Shown: positions 18,473-27,393 of the stretch, piece after piece
Numbering within the stretch: the stretch's first letter is position 1
Layout: every line of letters begins with the position of its first letter
Assembly (NCBI GenBank): GCA_021773115.1
Contig: JAJFKS010000001.1
Coordinates: 1 to 48,561, forward strand
Source of the DNA: Woeseiaceae bacterium
Lineage (GTDB): Bacteria; Pseudomonadota; Gammaproteobacteria; Steroidobacterales; Woeseiaceae
Direction: 5' to 3'
Length of the DNA stretch: 48,561 bases
Notes under the pieces: generated by a model
Database searches by the model: none
Seen by the model: the letters and a program-made list of their open reading frames with translations, nothing else
What the model was told of the DNA's origin: nothing
Program-made: the position numbers and the translations under genes

Positions 18473-19471
18473 ATGAATTACCCAATACGCGCGATCCGTT
18501 ATGCACTGGTAATCGCTATGATAACTCTTCCAATTTCGTTGCGAGTCAGCGCCCAAGACTCTCCCCCACCGAAACCGACCGGCCCAGCAATCTCCCCGGA
18601 GTTCTCCTTTGAGGGCCACTATGTCCGGGTAAAAGGGTCGAAGATGTACTATGTCGACGAGGGAGAAGGCGATCCGATCCTTTTCCTGCATGGCAATCCG
18701 ACGTCGTCATATCTGTGGCGAAATGTCATCCCCTACGCTACGCCGCATGGAAGAGTCATCGCCGTCGATCTGATCGGTATGGGGCAGTCCGGCAAACCTG
18801 ACGTCGACTATCGGTTTACCACGCATGCCCAATATCTTGAGGCGTTTATCGACGCGCTTAAGCTAACGAACATCACGCTGGTCGTCCACGACTGGGGCTC
18901 AGCCCTGGGAATGGACTTCGCGCGACGCAACCCGGACCGGGTCAATGGTATCGTCTTCATGGAAGCGATCGTTCCGCCGGCGATGCCGATCCCGAGCTAT
19001 GAAGCGATGGGCGACGGCGGGGAATTCTTCCGGAATGTCCGAACCCCTGGTATCGGGGAAGAAATGATTTTGCAGAACAACATGTTCGTCGAAGTTGTGC
19101 TGCCGGACCTGGGCACTGTCCGAACTTTGACCGATGCGGAGCGGCAAGCCTATCGGGCGCCTTATCCTACGCCAGGTAGCCGCAAGCCAACGCTTGTTTG
19201 GCCTCGCGAAGTGCCAATCGCCGGCGAACCCGCCGATGTATTGGCGATCATCGAACGCAATGGCGTATGGCTGCACCAAACGAGCATCCCGAAGCTGATG
19301 TTTTATGCCGATCCAGGGGCGTTCGGTGGCCCTGAAGTTGCGACCTATTTCGCGGAAAATCTGAAAAACATAGAAACAAACTACGTCGGGCCGGGCTATC
19401 ACTTTATCCAGGAGGACCACCCGCACCTGATAGGGCGGCAGCTCGCTGACTGGCTCCGCAGGCACAAATAG
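18473..19471 (+). CDS. Exported haloalkane dehalogenase (alpha/beta hydrolase, HLD-II type)
   Basis: 332 residues with a Sec signal peptide (hydrophobic 10-24, cleavage near VSA-QD). The body has the complete catalytic pentad of the LinB/DhaA-like group: N75 in HGNPTSSYLWRN and W141 beside the nucleophile D140 in VHDWGSALG, E164 in FMEAIVPP, and H310 in YHFIQEDHPHLIG. These enzymes hydrolyse carbon-halogen bonds to an alcohol and halide without cofactor. The start is the ATG preceded by AAGGAA; a start 10 codons earlier lacks a site. A signal peptide is unusual, since most characterised members are cytoplasmic. Fourth gene of the LysR-linked run. Confidence 0.9.
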   Translation: MNYPIRAIRYALVIAMITLPISLRVSAQDSPPPKPTGPAISPEFSFEGHYVRVKGSKMYYVDEGEGDPILFLHGNPTSSYLWRNVIPYATPHGRVIAVDLIGMGQSGKPDVDYRFTTHAQYLEAFIDALKLTNITLVVHDWGSALGMDFARRNPDRVNGIVFMEAIVPPAMPIPSYEAMGDGGEFFRNVRTPGIGEEMILQNNMFVEVVLPDLGTVRTLTDAERQAYRAPYPTPGSRKPTLVWPREVPIAGEPADVLAIIERNGVWLHQTSIPKLMFYADPGAFGGPEVATYFAENLKNIETNYVGPGYHFIQEDHPHLIGRQLADWLRRHK

Positions 19472-19719
19472 ACGTATTGCGGTGAACCTGCCGCGGAGAT
19501 TTGCGGGACTTTTGCATGACTGAGCCCTGCATCGTTATGCACTGTGGTGCAGATTGGGCAACGGGGACCCTTTGTCATTTTGGGTGTGTGGATAAAGATG
19601 GGAGCTACTGTTCGAAAAAAACGCGTCAGCCTTCGCTATGTTCCGTCCTTTAGGTAGTATGTTCCGGCCGAAAACGTCCGCATAATACGAATCGAATTGA
19701 GAAGACGGGAAACAACTGG

Positions 19720-21177
19720 TTGAAGTCAAATCGCAATAGACTAAATGAACTTCGAGCGCTCGCCGCACCTCTGGAAACACCATCAGCAACAAGAGTCGCT
19801 CGACTTCAGCAAGCGGGCGAACATGCTGAACGATTTCTTGAGTCCTTGCCGGAACGCGATGTCTACGGTACGGCCGGGCCGCGTGATGAAGCGATGACCG
19901 CGTTCGCGGTACCGCAATACCCGGAGCCATTTGACGAGGCACTGCAGGTCGTCGAGCAATATGTGGATGGCATCGGGCATAACCTCGGCTCAAGTCGTTT
20001 TTTTGCATACATCCCGAGCGGTGGCTTGCACGATTCAGCTATTGCGGACTACCTGGCGGCGGTTTCGAATCGATATGCTGGCGTCGGTGCGGCAGCACCG
20101 GGTGCGACTCGACTGGAGCACGTGATGTTGCGCTGGCTGGCGGAGGTTGTTGGCTATCCCGACGCGGCAGAGGGTGATCTGACTTCAGGTGGTAGCATGG
20201 CCGCACTTTCGGCGATTGTCGCCGCAAGGGAAGCAAGAAGTCTCAAAAGTGCGGACGTACCGTCCGCGGTGGTTTATCTCACCGCACACACGCACCACAC
20301 TTTTCGCAAAGCGCTGCACGTTGCAGGCCTGGGCGAATGCGTAATTCGGGAAATCCCCCTTGATGCTGGTATGCGAATGAATTGCGAAAGACTGCAGGAC
20401 AGTATCCGGGAAGATCAAATTGCTGGTCTACAGCCTTGGCTAATTTGTGCGTCTGCTGGAACCACGGACACAGGGTCAATCGATTCTTTGGATCGCGTTG
20501 CCGATATAGCGGCTGAAGCCGATGTGTGGATGCACGTCGACGCGGCCTACGGTGGAGCCTTTGCACTGTGCGAAGAAGGACGGCGACGTCTCAAAGGTAT
20601 CGAGCGATCGGACTCAATGATTCTTGATCCGCACAAGGGCTTTTTCCTTCCCTGTGGTATTGGGGTTGTGCTAATTCGCGATGGTCAGAAACTATTCGAC
20701 GCCTATCACGCACGCGGGACTTACATGCAGGACGTTGCCGGTGATACGGAGCGCTCGCCTTGCGACTATTCAGCAGAACTAACCCGACCCTCTCGTGCAT
20801 TACGCTTTTGGTTGCCGTTCAAGGTACATGGGAGCCGGGCGTTCGCAGCGGCGCTCGAAGAAAAGCTGCTGCTGGCGCAGCACTTTTACGATCACTGTGA
20901 GAGAATTGACGGTATCGAACTGGGTCCAGCGCCGGATTTGTCTGTTGTCACATTTCGTTTTTGTCCAGAATCCATTGATGCCGATGTCGCGACCCGGGCG
21001 TTGCTCGATGCTATTCACCGAGATGGTCGAGTCTTTTTGGCATCGACCACAATCGCTGGCCAATTTACGATCCGAATGGCAATACTGACGTATCACACGC
21101 ACCTGGAGGACGTCGATCTGGCACTTGCGGTAGTTAGAGAATGTACGGCGCAAATTGAAACCGGGGGAGCGCAATGA
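19720..21177 (+). CDS. Group II PLP-dependent amino acid decarboxylase
   Basis: 485 residues. The PLP lysine is K306 in LDPHKGF, the PLP-ring Asp is D274 in HVDAAYGG, and the His-rich TAHTHHTFRKAL (about 189-199) carries the ring-stacking His. This places it with aromatic-L-amino-acid/tyrosine/glutamate-type decarboxylases; the substrate is not certain. No ATG fits the N-terminus: the best start is the TTG used here, with only a weak purine-rich stretch upstream. The last four bases overlap the ATG of an NSS transporter, so the pair is translationally coupled: import of an amino acid or handling of its amine. Confidence 0.9.
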   Translation: MKSNRNRLNELRALAAPLETPSATRVARLQQAGEHAERFLESLPERDVYGTAGPRDEAMTAFAVPQYPEPFDEALQVVEQYVDGIGHNLGSSRFFAYIPSGGLHDSAIADYLAAVSNRYAGVGAAAPGATRLEHVMLRWLAEVVGYPDAAEGDLTSGGSMAALSAIVAAREARSLKSADVPSAVVYLTAHTHHTFRKALHVAGLGECVIREIPLDAGMRMNCERLQDSIREDQIAGLQPWLICASAGTTDTGSIDSLDRVADIAAEADVWMHVDAAYGGAFALCEEGRRRLKGIERSDSMILDPHKGFFLPCGIGVVLIRDGQKLFDAYHARGTYMQDVAGDTERSPCDYSAELTRPSRALRFWLPFKVHGSRAFAAALEEKLLLAQHFYDHCERIDGIELGPAPDLSVVTFRFCPESIDADVATRALLDAIHRDGRVFLASTTIAGQFTIRMAILTYHTHLEDVDLALAVVRECTAQIETGGAQ

Positions 21178-22541
21178 CGAATAAGAAAACGGAGAACTGG
21201 TCCGGGCGGCTCGCGTTTATACTTGCGTCGGTCGGTGCCGCTGTCGGTCTTGGCAATATCTGGAAATTTCCGTACACACTTGGCAACAGCGGCGGCAGCG
21301 CTTTCGTGCTGATCTATGTCATTGCAATCTTGCTGGTCGCGACACCCATCATGCTGTCCGAAATGATAATCGGCAGGCATGCAAGACGGAGCGCGCCAAC
21401 AGCAATGCGCAATTTGGCGAAAGAGAGCGGCACGAGCAGCTATTGGCAAATCGTCGGCTGGATGGGTCTGCTAGCGCTATTACTAGTGCTAAGCTTTTAC
21501 AGCGTGATTGCCGGGTGGACGGCAGCGTACCTGATGAAGTCGATTAGCGGTGGACTGAGTGGCCTTTCGCCGCAAGAGGTGGGACGCGACTTCGGCGCAT
21601 TCCTGCACGACCCGACTTGGATGATGATTTGGCACTTGCTGTTTACGGCGGCGACTGTGCTCATTGTTTCGCGTGGAATAAAACTGGGGCTTGAGCGCCT
21701 TGTAAAAGTGTTGATGCCGGCGCTTTTTCTGATGTTAATTGCACTGGTCATCTACTCCGGACTGACGGGTGACTTCAGTCGTGCGTTTGATTTCCTGTTC
21801 AGCGCGGATCTTAGCAAGGTAACACCCTTGGTCGTATTGGCTGCTGTAGGGCAGGCATTCTTCTCGGTAAACGTAGGTGTTGGTGCGGTACTGACTTATT
21901 CGGCGTACTTGCCCGATGATGTGAATCTTTTTCGTTCGGCGATTGCCGTGTCGATTGGCGACACACTCGTTGCATTACTCGCTGGGCTCGCTATTTTCCC
22001 TATTGTGTTTGCGTATGACCTGAATCCTTCGGAAGGTCCAGGGCTTATTTTTGTCACGATGTCGACGGCATTCGCAGCAATGCCGGGCGGCGCTATCATT
22101 GCAGCAGTCTTTTTCGCCATGTTGTTATTCGCGGCACTAACATCGTCAATTTCGATGTTGGAGACAATGACGGCACGCGCATTTGAGGTTCGAGGCATGA
22201 GCCGACCAATGGCAGCAAGCGTGATAGGTGGCGTGGCTTTCCTGCTCGGACTAGTCACAATTTTATCGTTTTCCCGCTGGGAGAACGTTTACCTATTGGA
22301 TGGTTTCGCTGTTTTCGCAGGCAAAACGCCGTTTGATCTGATTGATTACCTGGTGTCGAACATTTTGCTACCGCTCGGCGGCATGGCGTACGCGTTGTTT
22401 GCGGGCTGGTGGGTGTCGCGGAAAACGCTGGTTACGCAGCTCGGCGTCGGAGATGGCGCAACATTCAAGTTATGGCTCGTGCTGGTCCGAATTATTGCGC
22501 CGGTTGCAATTGCATGCGTGTTTGTTTCGAACCTGGCGTAG
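21174..22541 (+). CDS. Sodium-dependent NSS family transporter, coupled to the decarboxylase
   Basis: 455 residues, about 12 TM segments. The NSS signature in TM1 reads VGLGNIWKFPYTLG (24-37), followed by GGSAF. It differs from the first NSS protein in this window by Lys for Arg in the FPY motif and by sequence throughout, so it is a paralog, not a recent copy. ATGA overlap with the decarboxylase gene implies coordinated synthesis. The likely cargo is the amino acid substrate or its decarboxylated amine. Confidence 0.93.
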   Translation: MTNKKTENWSGRLAFILASVGAAVGLGNIWKFPYTLGNSGGSAFVLIYVIAILLVATPIMLSEMIIGRHARRSAPTAMRNLAKESGTSSYWQIVGWMGLLALLLVLSFYSVIAGWTAAYLMKSISGGLSGLSPQEVGRDFGAFLHDPTWMMIWHLLFTAATVLIVSRGIKLGLERLVKVLMPALFLMLIALVIYSGLTGDFSRAFDFLFSADLSKVTPLVVLAAVGQAFFSVNVGVGAVLTYSAYLPDDVNLFRSAIAVSIGDTLVALLAGLAIFPIVFAYDLNPSEGPGLIFVTMSTAFAAMPGGAIIAAVFFAMLLFAALTSSISMLETMTARAFEVRGMSRPMAASVIGGVAFLLGLVTILSFSRWENVYLLDGFAVFAGKTPFDLIDYLVSNILLPLGGMAYALFAGWWVSRKTLVTQLGVGDGATFKLWLVLVRIIAPVAIACVFVSNLA

Positions 22542-23343
22542 CCAGTCAATTTAGTCCGGCAGCTTCCTGGTCTCTACTGCTTATCGCCAAAAAGGCCACA
22601 AATTTGCCGTGGACCAACAGTTAGGCAAAGTATTTCGAGTCTGGTCGTAATCTGAGTCGATGCACGTGATCGTGACGTTTTTCGCATGCGATATCTCGAA
22701 TTCACTCCAGGGAAATGCTGTCTAATGGTCGGCATGGATCGTCTGCGGTTTAAGACGGTTGGGAACATCAAGCCTCGCTTGAGGCGATCTGTGCCCATCT
22801 CTCCCGGCTCACTGTTTACAAATCCTTATCCCCCTCCAACCGCGATCCGGACCACAGTACCAAACTCATGCTCCTCCGTTTCTTCAAACTGGTACGGGAA
22901 AATGTAATTACCGACTATCGATCAAGCCAGTTGTGCATCAGACCAGTCGCCGGATGTGACTTGCACCAGGTCGGTGCCGCCGGGGTTCCAGAATGAATAG
23001 TTGCAGCGCCTGTTCTCTCACACTTTGGTAAGACCCCGACCGCTAATACAGACTACCGGTATCGATCGTAGACGGACTAGCGTTCGGCGCTTGAATACAG
23101 AAGCCTGCCGCGGATTTATATGACGCTGGATGCGAGGACAAATCGTCGTTGCTTATTACGTTTTCGATGTCGTCGAAGACACCACTACAGCGATCTTCCA
23201 CGATCGACATAATTTTGTCCGGGCCACTTTGTCGATTGGCAAGTATGACGTTCTTTGTTTGTGGCCTGATCTTTTCTAAGAATGCGAGTAGCGCGTTTGA
23301 ACTCATGCCGTGAGCGAGTAACTCTGCGCCGATAACCTGGGCA
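22542..23343. other. 802-base region without a recognised gene
   Basis: Lies between the 3' ends of an NSS gene (plus) and a sensor kinase gene (minus). Short open frames exist on both strands, including an 87-codon minus-strand frame ending at 23043 and a minus-strand frame at 22826-23017 interrupted by one TGA, but none has a ribosome site plus a recognisable domain. No T-run hairpin, tRNA or repeat was seen. It may hold decayed coding sequence. Confidence 0.45.
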
Positions 23344-24696
23344 TCAACAATCGCCTGGCAAACGTATTGTTACGCATAAACCTTCACCTTTGTTTTGGGC
23401 ATCCAGCGATCCACTGTGCAGTTCAATCGCACGGTTCGCGATCGCAAGTCCCAAACCACTCCCCAATCGTACCAATTCAGACCGATCCGGCTTGGCGCGA
23501 TAAAACGGTTCGGTGAGGTGCTCGAGTTCGTCCGTCGCAACTCCGCCGCCGTCGTCCTGTACTGAAATCTCGGTGAGCGTATTTTTTATTGCAATATCAA
23601 CGTATACGTGACCGCCGGGTTTACCGTGCCGTGCCGCGTTTCGAATAATGTTTTCAAGTGCAGAGCGCAATGCACCGTCATAGCCTCTAACGAAGACCTC
23701 GTCGCCCGGTGCGTGTCGCAGTTCGACACTGGTGTGCTTTCCATATTCGAATTGTACGTCGGCGATAATCGACTGGACAATCTCGACAAGGTTTAGCTTC
23801 GAACGCATTTCGTGGCTATCCGAGTTCAATTTGGAAAACTCAAGAATCTGACCAATCAATGCGTCGAGTCTTTGAGTCTCAAGATCGATTTTGTCCAGCT
23901 CCGAAATCTCGCCGGCCTTGCGACGAGCAAGTTCGAGCGCAACGCGCAGCCGCGCCAGCGGTGAACGTAGCTCATGCGATACGTTTCGTGTCAATTCCGT
24001 CTGCCGGTGCAATGAGCTTTGTAGTTCACTCGCCATACGATCGAAGTCGTTGGCGAGCAGCCCGATCTCGTCGCGCCTTTGCAGAACGGAGTCGGCCACC
24101 CGGGTATCAAAATTGCCTGCCGCGATAGCGGTTGCCGCGCTGCGTAATTGTCGCACCGGCCGGGAGATTGTCCCGGCAAGCAAATAGGAAACCGCAGCAC
24201 TGATAGCGATAGCAATGAATGCCAGACCCGCCAATCCTCTATTGCTGAACCAACGCGCTAGTGCTGCTTGAGGCCGCAGCGCGAAAAATGTGTAGACGGT
24301 GCCGTCCGGGCCTTCGAGTTCGGTGAACGGACGAGCGGGTCGAATATTGCCGAACTTGCGCGGTACTCGGTGACCTCGACGGCCGTCAAAGCGTCGAAGT
24401 GCGATCGACACTGCGGCGGGCAATCGCCGGTCCAGAATATCCTGACGCCGTTCGTCGACGACGTAGATCAATGAACCTGTGACTCCAGGGAGTGACTTCA
24501 GCCACTCCGTTAATCCTTCGCGGCCATTCGATTGCAGCGCGGTACTTGCCTCATACATTGCATCGCTCAACTCGAAACGCTCAATCGCGACATGGGCGCG
24601 CTCGGAATAATAGAAGCCGAGCGCCGCCGCCAACCCGATGATGGCGACGATCATGAGCCAAAACGCGAGGAAGAATCGAACCAGTAGTGTGCGCAT
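23344..24696 (-). CDS. Sensor histidine kinase (CpxA/EnvZ-like)
   Basis: 450 residues. TM1 (about 8-29), a periplasmic sensor loop of about 120 residues, TM2 (155-175), a HAMP linker (to about 225), then HisKA with phospho-acceptor H241 in SHELRSPLARLR. The ATPase part has the N box NIIRNAARHG, G1 DDGGG, F box EPFYR and G2 GSGLGL, all intact. Its ATG shares one base with the stop of the upstream response-regulator gene, so the two are coupled. The divergent neighbour is a Spy/CpxP-like protein, suggesting an envelope-stress sensor. Confidence 0.94.
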   Translation of the reverse strand: MRTLLVRFFLAFWLMIVAIIGLAAALGFYYSERAHVAIERFELSDAMYEASTALQSNGREGLTEWLKSLPGVTGSLIYVVDERRQDILDRRLPAAVSIALRRFDGRRGHRVPRKFGNIRPARPFTELEGPDGTVYTFFALRPQAALARWFSNRGLAGLAFIAIAISAAVSYLLAGTISRPVRQLRSAATAIAAGNFDTRVADSVLQRRDEIGLLANDFDRMASELQSSLHRQTELTRNVSHELRSPLARLRVALELARRKAGEISELDKIDLETQRLDALIGQILEFSKLNSDSHEMRSKLNLVEIVQSIIADVQFEYGKHTSVELRHAPGDEVFVRGYDGALRSALENIIRNAARHGKPGGHVYVDIAIKNTLTEISVQDDGGGVATDELEHLTEPFYRAKPDRSELVRLGSGLGLAIANRAIELHSGSLDAQNKGEGLCVTIRLPGDC

Positions 24697-25394
24697 CAGT
24701 GGCTTCCCTCGGCGTCGACGAGCATTCGGTAGCCGATGCCGCGTTGGTTCTGAATCCTGGGGCTCTGTAGACCCGCGTTCTCGAGTTTGCGCCGCAGGTT
24801 GCTGATATGCGTGTCGATGCTGCGATCATAGGGGAGCAAACCTCGGCCAAGTGCTTCGCGGCTCAACACGTCACGGGTGACAACTTCGCCTGGAGAGCGA
24901 AGCAGGCAGTGAAGCAATTCGAACTCTGTTCCGGTGAGTCGCAGCGTCTCGGTGCCAGCCGTAACTTGCCTCGAGCGCAAGTCAAGTATCAGTCCGCCAA
25001 CCTGCAGCCGATCCTTGTTCGTTGGAGTTGGGCCCGCGCGGCGCAGAATCGCCTTGATTCGCGCCAACAGTTCGCGAGGGTTGAACGGCTTTGACAAATA
25101 GTCGTCGGCACCGAACTCGAGTCCCAAAATCCGGTCAACGTCGTCGCCACGAGCGGTCAGCATGATGACCGGCAGGTCGTTGCTTTGCCGGACTTGCTTC
25201 AGCACTTCAATGCCGTTCATTCCCGGAAGCATGATGTCGAGAATCAGCAGATCGTAGCGACCATCCTGCAGCGCGATGAGGCCGTCTTCGCCGCTGGTGC
25301 AGGCACGCAGGCTAAAGTGATCCGGCGCAAGAAACTCGCTCAGCATTTCGCCGAGTTCCCGGTCGTCGTCAATGATAAGGATTTCTGCTTCCAT
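24696..25394 (-). CDS. OmpR/CpxR-type response regulator
   Basis: 232 residues. A receiver domain (1-115) with acidic pocket D10/D11, phospho-acceptor D53 (LDIMLPG), T80 and K102 (SKPF), then an OmpR-type winged helix with LTGTEFELLHCLLRSPGEVV and HISNLRRKLE in the recognition region, ending RGIGYRM. All key residues are present. It is first of a two-gene operon with the kinase and faces a CpxP-like gene across about 160 bases, the same arrangement as cpxP/cpxRA in enteric bacteria. No clear CpxR box (GTAAA-N5-GTAAA) was found between them. Confidence 0.94.
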   Translation of the reverse strand: MEAEILIIDDDRELGEMLSEFLAPDHFSLRACTSGEDGLIALQDGRYDLLILDIMLPGMNGIEVLKQVRQSNDLPVIMLTARGDDVDRILGLEFGADDYLSKPFNPRELLARIKAILRRAGPTPTNKDRLQVGGLILDLRSRQVTAGTETLRLTGTEFELLHCLLRSPGEVVTRDVLSREALGRGLLPYDRSIDTHISNLRRKLENAGLQSPRIQNQRGIGYRMLVDAEGSH

Positions 25395-25557
25395 CCTGGC
25401 TTATCGTGAGGCAATCCGCCAGCATCCGCAATCGTCGCTGACGTTTCCTGACACTTCTTGGCATACCTTGTGTTCCACTAAACCTACGTTCGCAATTGAA
25501 TCTGTACGCTTGTCGTCACACTTTACCCAGTACCAGGTTTTTCGAAAGGAGAGCACT

Positions 25558-26064
25558 ATGAAAGCGAAAGCAACTGAGATAAGCAGCTTGTTGTCAGCTA
25601 TTACCCTGTTGTCACTAATGACGTTTGCATCGGCTGCAAACGCAGATACTGGGCGCGGCGACGCCCACGGCGAGCGATTTGGCATGGAACGCGGATCGAT
25701 GATTTCGGCACGCATGCTGGATCGCCTGGACCTTGATGATACACAAAGGCAGAAGGTGGACAACGTATTCGAAGCCGCAAAACCCGAGTTTGATGCATTG
25801 CGTGAACAAAAGCAGGCCAGCCGTGCTGCGCAGGCACGCCTCGATCCCACCAGTGCCAGCTATTCGATTGATCTCGAAGCGGTTGCTGCCGAGAACGGCC
25901 GACTCGCAAAAGAAGCAACACTGTTGTTTGCTCGGGTGCACAACGACGTCAATGCGGTGCTGACGGAGGATCAGCGTGCCAGGTTGGAACAAAGCATGGA
26001 GCGTCGTAAAGAGCGCGGCAAGCACCGGAATCGCGACCACAAGCGCGTGGAAAGCGAAAGCTAG
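25558..26064 (+). CDS. Periplasmic Spy/CpxP-like protein
   Basis: 168 residues with a signal peptide (about 1-30, ending ANA-DT). The mature part is mostly charged helix with the Spy/CpxP LTxxQ-type repeats: LDLDDTQRQKV near residue 60 and LTEDQRARLEQ near 140. The C-terminus is strongly basic (RRKERGKHRNRDHKR). Such proteins act as periplasmic chaperones or feedback inhibitors of a Cpx-like kinase. The start is the ATG preceded by AAAGGAGAG; the open frame runs 62 codons further upstream without support. A strong terminator follows. Confidence 0.85.
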   Translation: MKAKATEISSLLSAITLLSLMTFASAANADTGRGDAHGERFGMERGSMISARMLDRLDLDDTQRQKVDNVFEAAKPEFDALREQKQASRAAQARLDPTSASYSIDLEAVAAENGRLAKEATLLFARVHNDVNAVLTEDQRARLEQSMERRKERGKHRNRDHKRVESES

Positions 26065-26118
26065 GCTAACTCCCCCCCTGTTTTGTCTGGCTCCCCCTTT
26101 TCCAGGTCAGAACAGTGT

Positions 26119-26147
26119 GCAGGCCCCTTGCGGGGCCTGCATTTTTT
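26119..26147 (+). terminator. Rho-independent terminator of the Spy/CpxP-like gene
   Basis: A 9-bp stem, GCAGGCCCC and GGGGCCTGC, with a TTGC loop is followed by ATTTTTT. It lies 55 bases after the stop codon. The opposite strand has no T-run after the stem, so it acts rightward only. This is the clearest intrinsic terminator in the window. Confidence 0.92.
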
Positions 26148-26200
26148 AGTTTGGGTCGACGACCCATGAAGCATCGCCCATCGATCGTGGACGGCTATGA

Positions 26201-27151
26201 CTAAGCGCCCGGCAAAGCATCAATAAATTGCTCCATCCGTTTGCGCATCGCGCTATCAGGCAATTCACCGTAGGCGGCGCCCATATTGTCGAGCATGTTA
26301 TGTGGTTTGCTCGTGGCCGGAGTAATGCAGGTTACCGCCGCATGAGCGGCAACATACTTGAGGAAAAATTTGGCCCAGGAATCGATGCCGATTTCCTGGG
26401 CCCATTCCGGAATTTCCGCGCCCTTAACACGCGAAAACAGACGACTACGCCCAAAAGGCACATAGATAAGAGTCGCAATGCCAAGTTCTTTTGCGAGCGG
26501 TAATACGCTCTCGGCGGCAACCCGGTTGTCGACGGCATAGTCGACACCAATGAAATCGATCGGGTATTTGCGCATCGCCTCTTCGAGATCCGGGTAGCGC
26601 GATGTTTGGGTTACGGTCGTACCAATGTAACGAATCCTGCCGCTTTCTTTGAGCTCCTGAATGATCGGCATCTGCACGGCAAGACCGGCGAGGTTGTGTA
26701 CCTGGACCAGGTCAATCGGATCCTTGCCGATATACTCAAAAGACCTGGCGAGTTGGGCGCGAGCCTTGTTGACGTCGACGCGACCGCCTCCGCGAGGTGC
26801 GACATTGACTTTCGTCGCCCAGAAAATGTCTTTTGTTTTACCGGCATCCCGAATGAGTTGGCCTGCAACTTCTTCGGAAGCCCCGTAAGAGGGTGCGGTA
26901 TCGAATACCTTGCCACCATTGTCCAGTAGCGTTTGCAAAACGCGTGACAATGCAGATACATCGCTGCTTTGCGCGACCCTTCTGAACGTCGCAGAGCTGC
27001 CGAGCCCAACGATCGGTAGTTTTTCCCCGGTTTTGGGAATCGCACGGCTTATAAGATTATTACGCTCGAATGCATGCAGTAGTCCACTCGGTAACGAGCA
27101 CGTGGCGCCGAGCAATACAGAATTTATCAGATAGTCGCGTCGAGTTAGCAT
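26201..27151 (-). CDS. Aldo/keto reductase family protein with Tat-like leader
   Basis: 316 residues. The N-terminus MLTRRDYLINSVLLGATCSL has a twin-arginine pattern and hydrophobic stretch, so periplasmic export is likely. The AKR barrel is shown by LPIVGLGSSATF, the catalytic-Tyr region KVFDTAPSYGASEEV, the catalytic-Lys region FWATKV, and DLVQVHNL. A GAGG precedes the ATG. The family reduces carbonyls with NAD(P)H. Exported AKRs have been noted in Gram-negative bacteria, often as folded Tat substrates. Stands alone, divergent from the RND pump operon. Confidence 0.88.
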   Translation of the reverse strand: MLTRRDYLINSVLLGATCSLPSGLLHAFERNNLISRAIPKTGEKLPIVGLGSSATFRRVAQSSDVSALSRVLQTLLDNGGKVFDTAPSYGASEEVAGQLIRDAGKTKDIFWATKVNVAPRGGGRVDVNKARAQLARSFEYIGKDPIDLVQVHNLAGLAVQMPIIQELKESGRIRYIGTTVTQTSRYPDLEEAMRKYPIDFIGVDYAVDNRVAAESVLPLAKELGIATLIYVPFGRSRLFSRVKGAEIPEWAQEIGIDSWAKFFLKYVAAHAAVTCITPATSKPHNMLDNMGAAYGELPDSAMRKRMEQFIDALPGA

Positions 27152-27152
27152 T

Positions 27153-27209
27153 ATCGGACCTCAATCGAAAGAGTTGGAAGAATCAGGAGCTATGATATTG
27201 GACCTCAAT
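27153..27209. repeat. Direct repeat AT(C/T)GGACCTCAAT, two copies 44 bp apart
   Basis: 13-base copies at 27153-27165 and 27197-27209 differ at one base. The first starts two bases before the aldo/keto reductase ATG. Four helical turns apart in the divergent promoter region, they could be regulator sites, though chance is not excluded. Confidence 0.4.
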
Positions 27210-27279
27210 AAGCTAGTTGGTTTCAGCATAATCTGCAAATAGGGTTTCAGCGGTTACCAATCGAGCGAGCGCAGGGATT

Positions 27280-27299
27280 ATCGTCAAGAATCGTCAAGA
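27280..27299. repeat. Tandem 10-bp repeat (ATCGTCAAGA x2)
   Basis: Two perfect head-to-tail copies of ATCGTCAAGA, one helical turn each, lie about 95 bases before the RND pump operon. Possible regulator-binding repeat or simple slippage product. Confidence 0.5.
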
Positions 27300-27393
27300 T
27301 CGGTGCTTTGCCCCGACGTTCTTGGGATACTTACGCAGCATGCACGAATCAGGATTTGGGAAGTAGCAACAGTTGCAAGGCTTAGGAAATAAA

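Noticed and set aside
18899..19465. 188-codon minus-strand open frame
   Set aside because: Entirely antisense to the haloalkane dehalogenase gene, whose catalytic residues are all conserved.
22826..23017. Minus-strand frame with protein-like sequence (FWNPGGTDLVQV; YIFPYQFEETEEHEFG) broken by one TGA
   Set aside because: Two runs of about 31 codons are common by chance and I recognise no family, so it is not called a pseudogene.
23043..23306. 87-codon minus-strand frame beside the sensor kinase end
   Set aside because: Slight resemblance to a receiver-domain segment (VILANRQSG) but no conserved Asp/Lys set and no ribosome site; kept only as part of the unassigned region.
25395..25557. Possible CpxR box (TTTACCCAGTACC) between the response regulator and CpxP-like genes
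   Set aside because: Only one half of the GTAAA-N5-GTAAA pattern is present.
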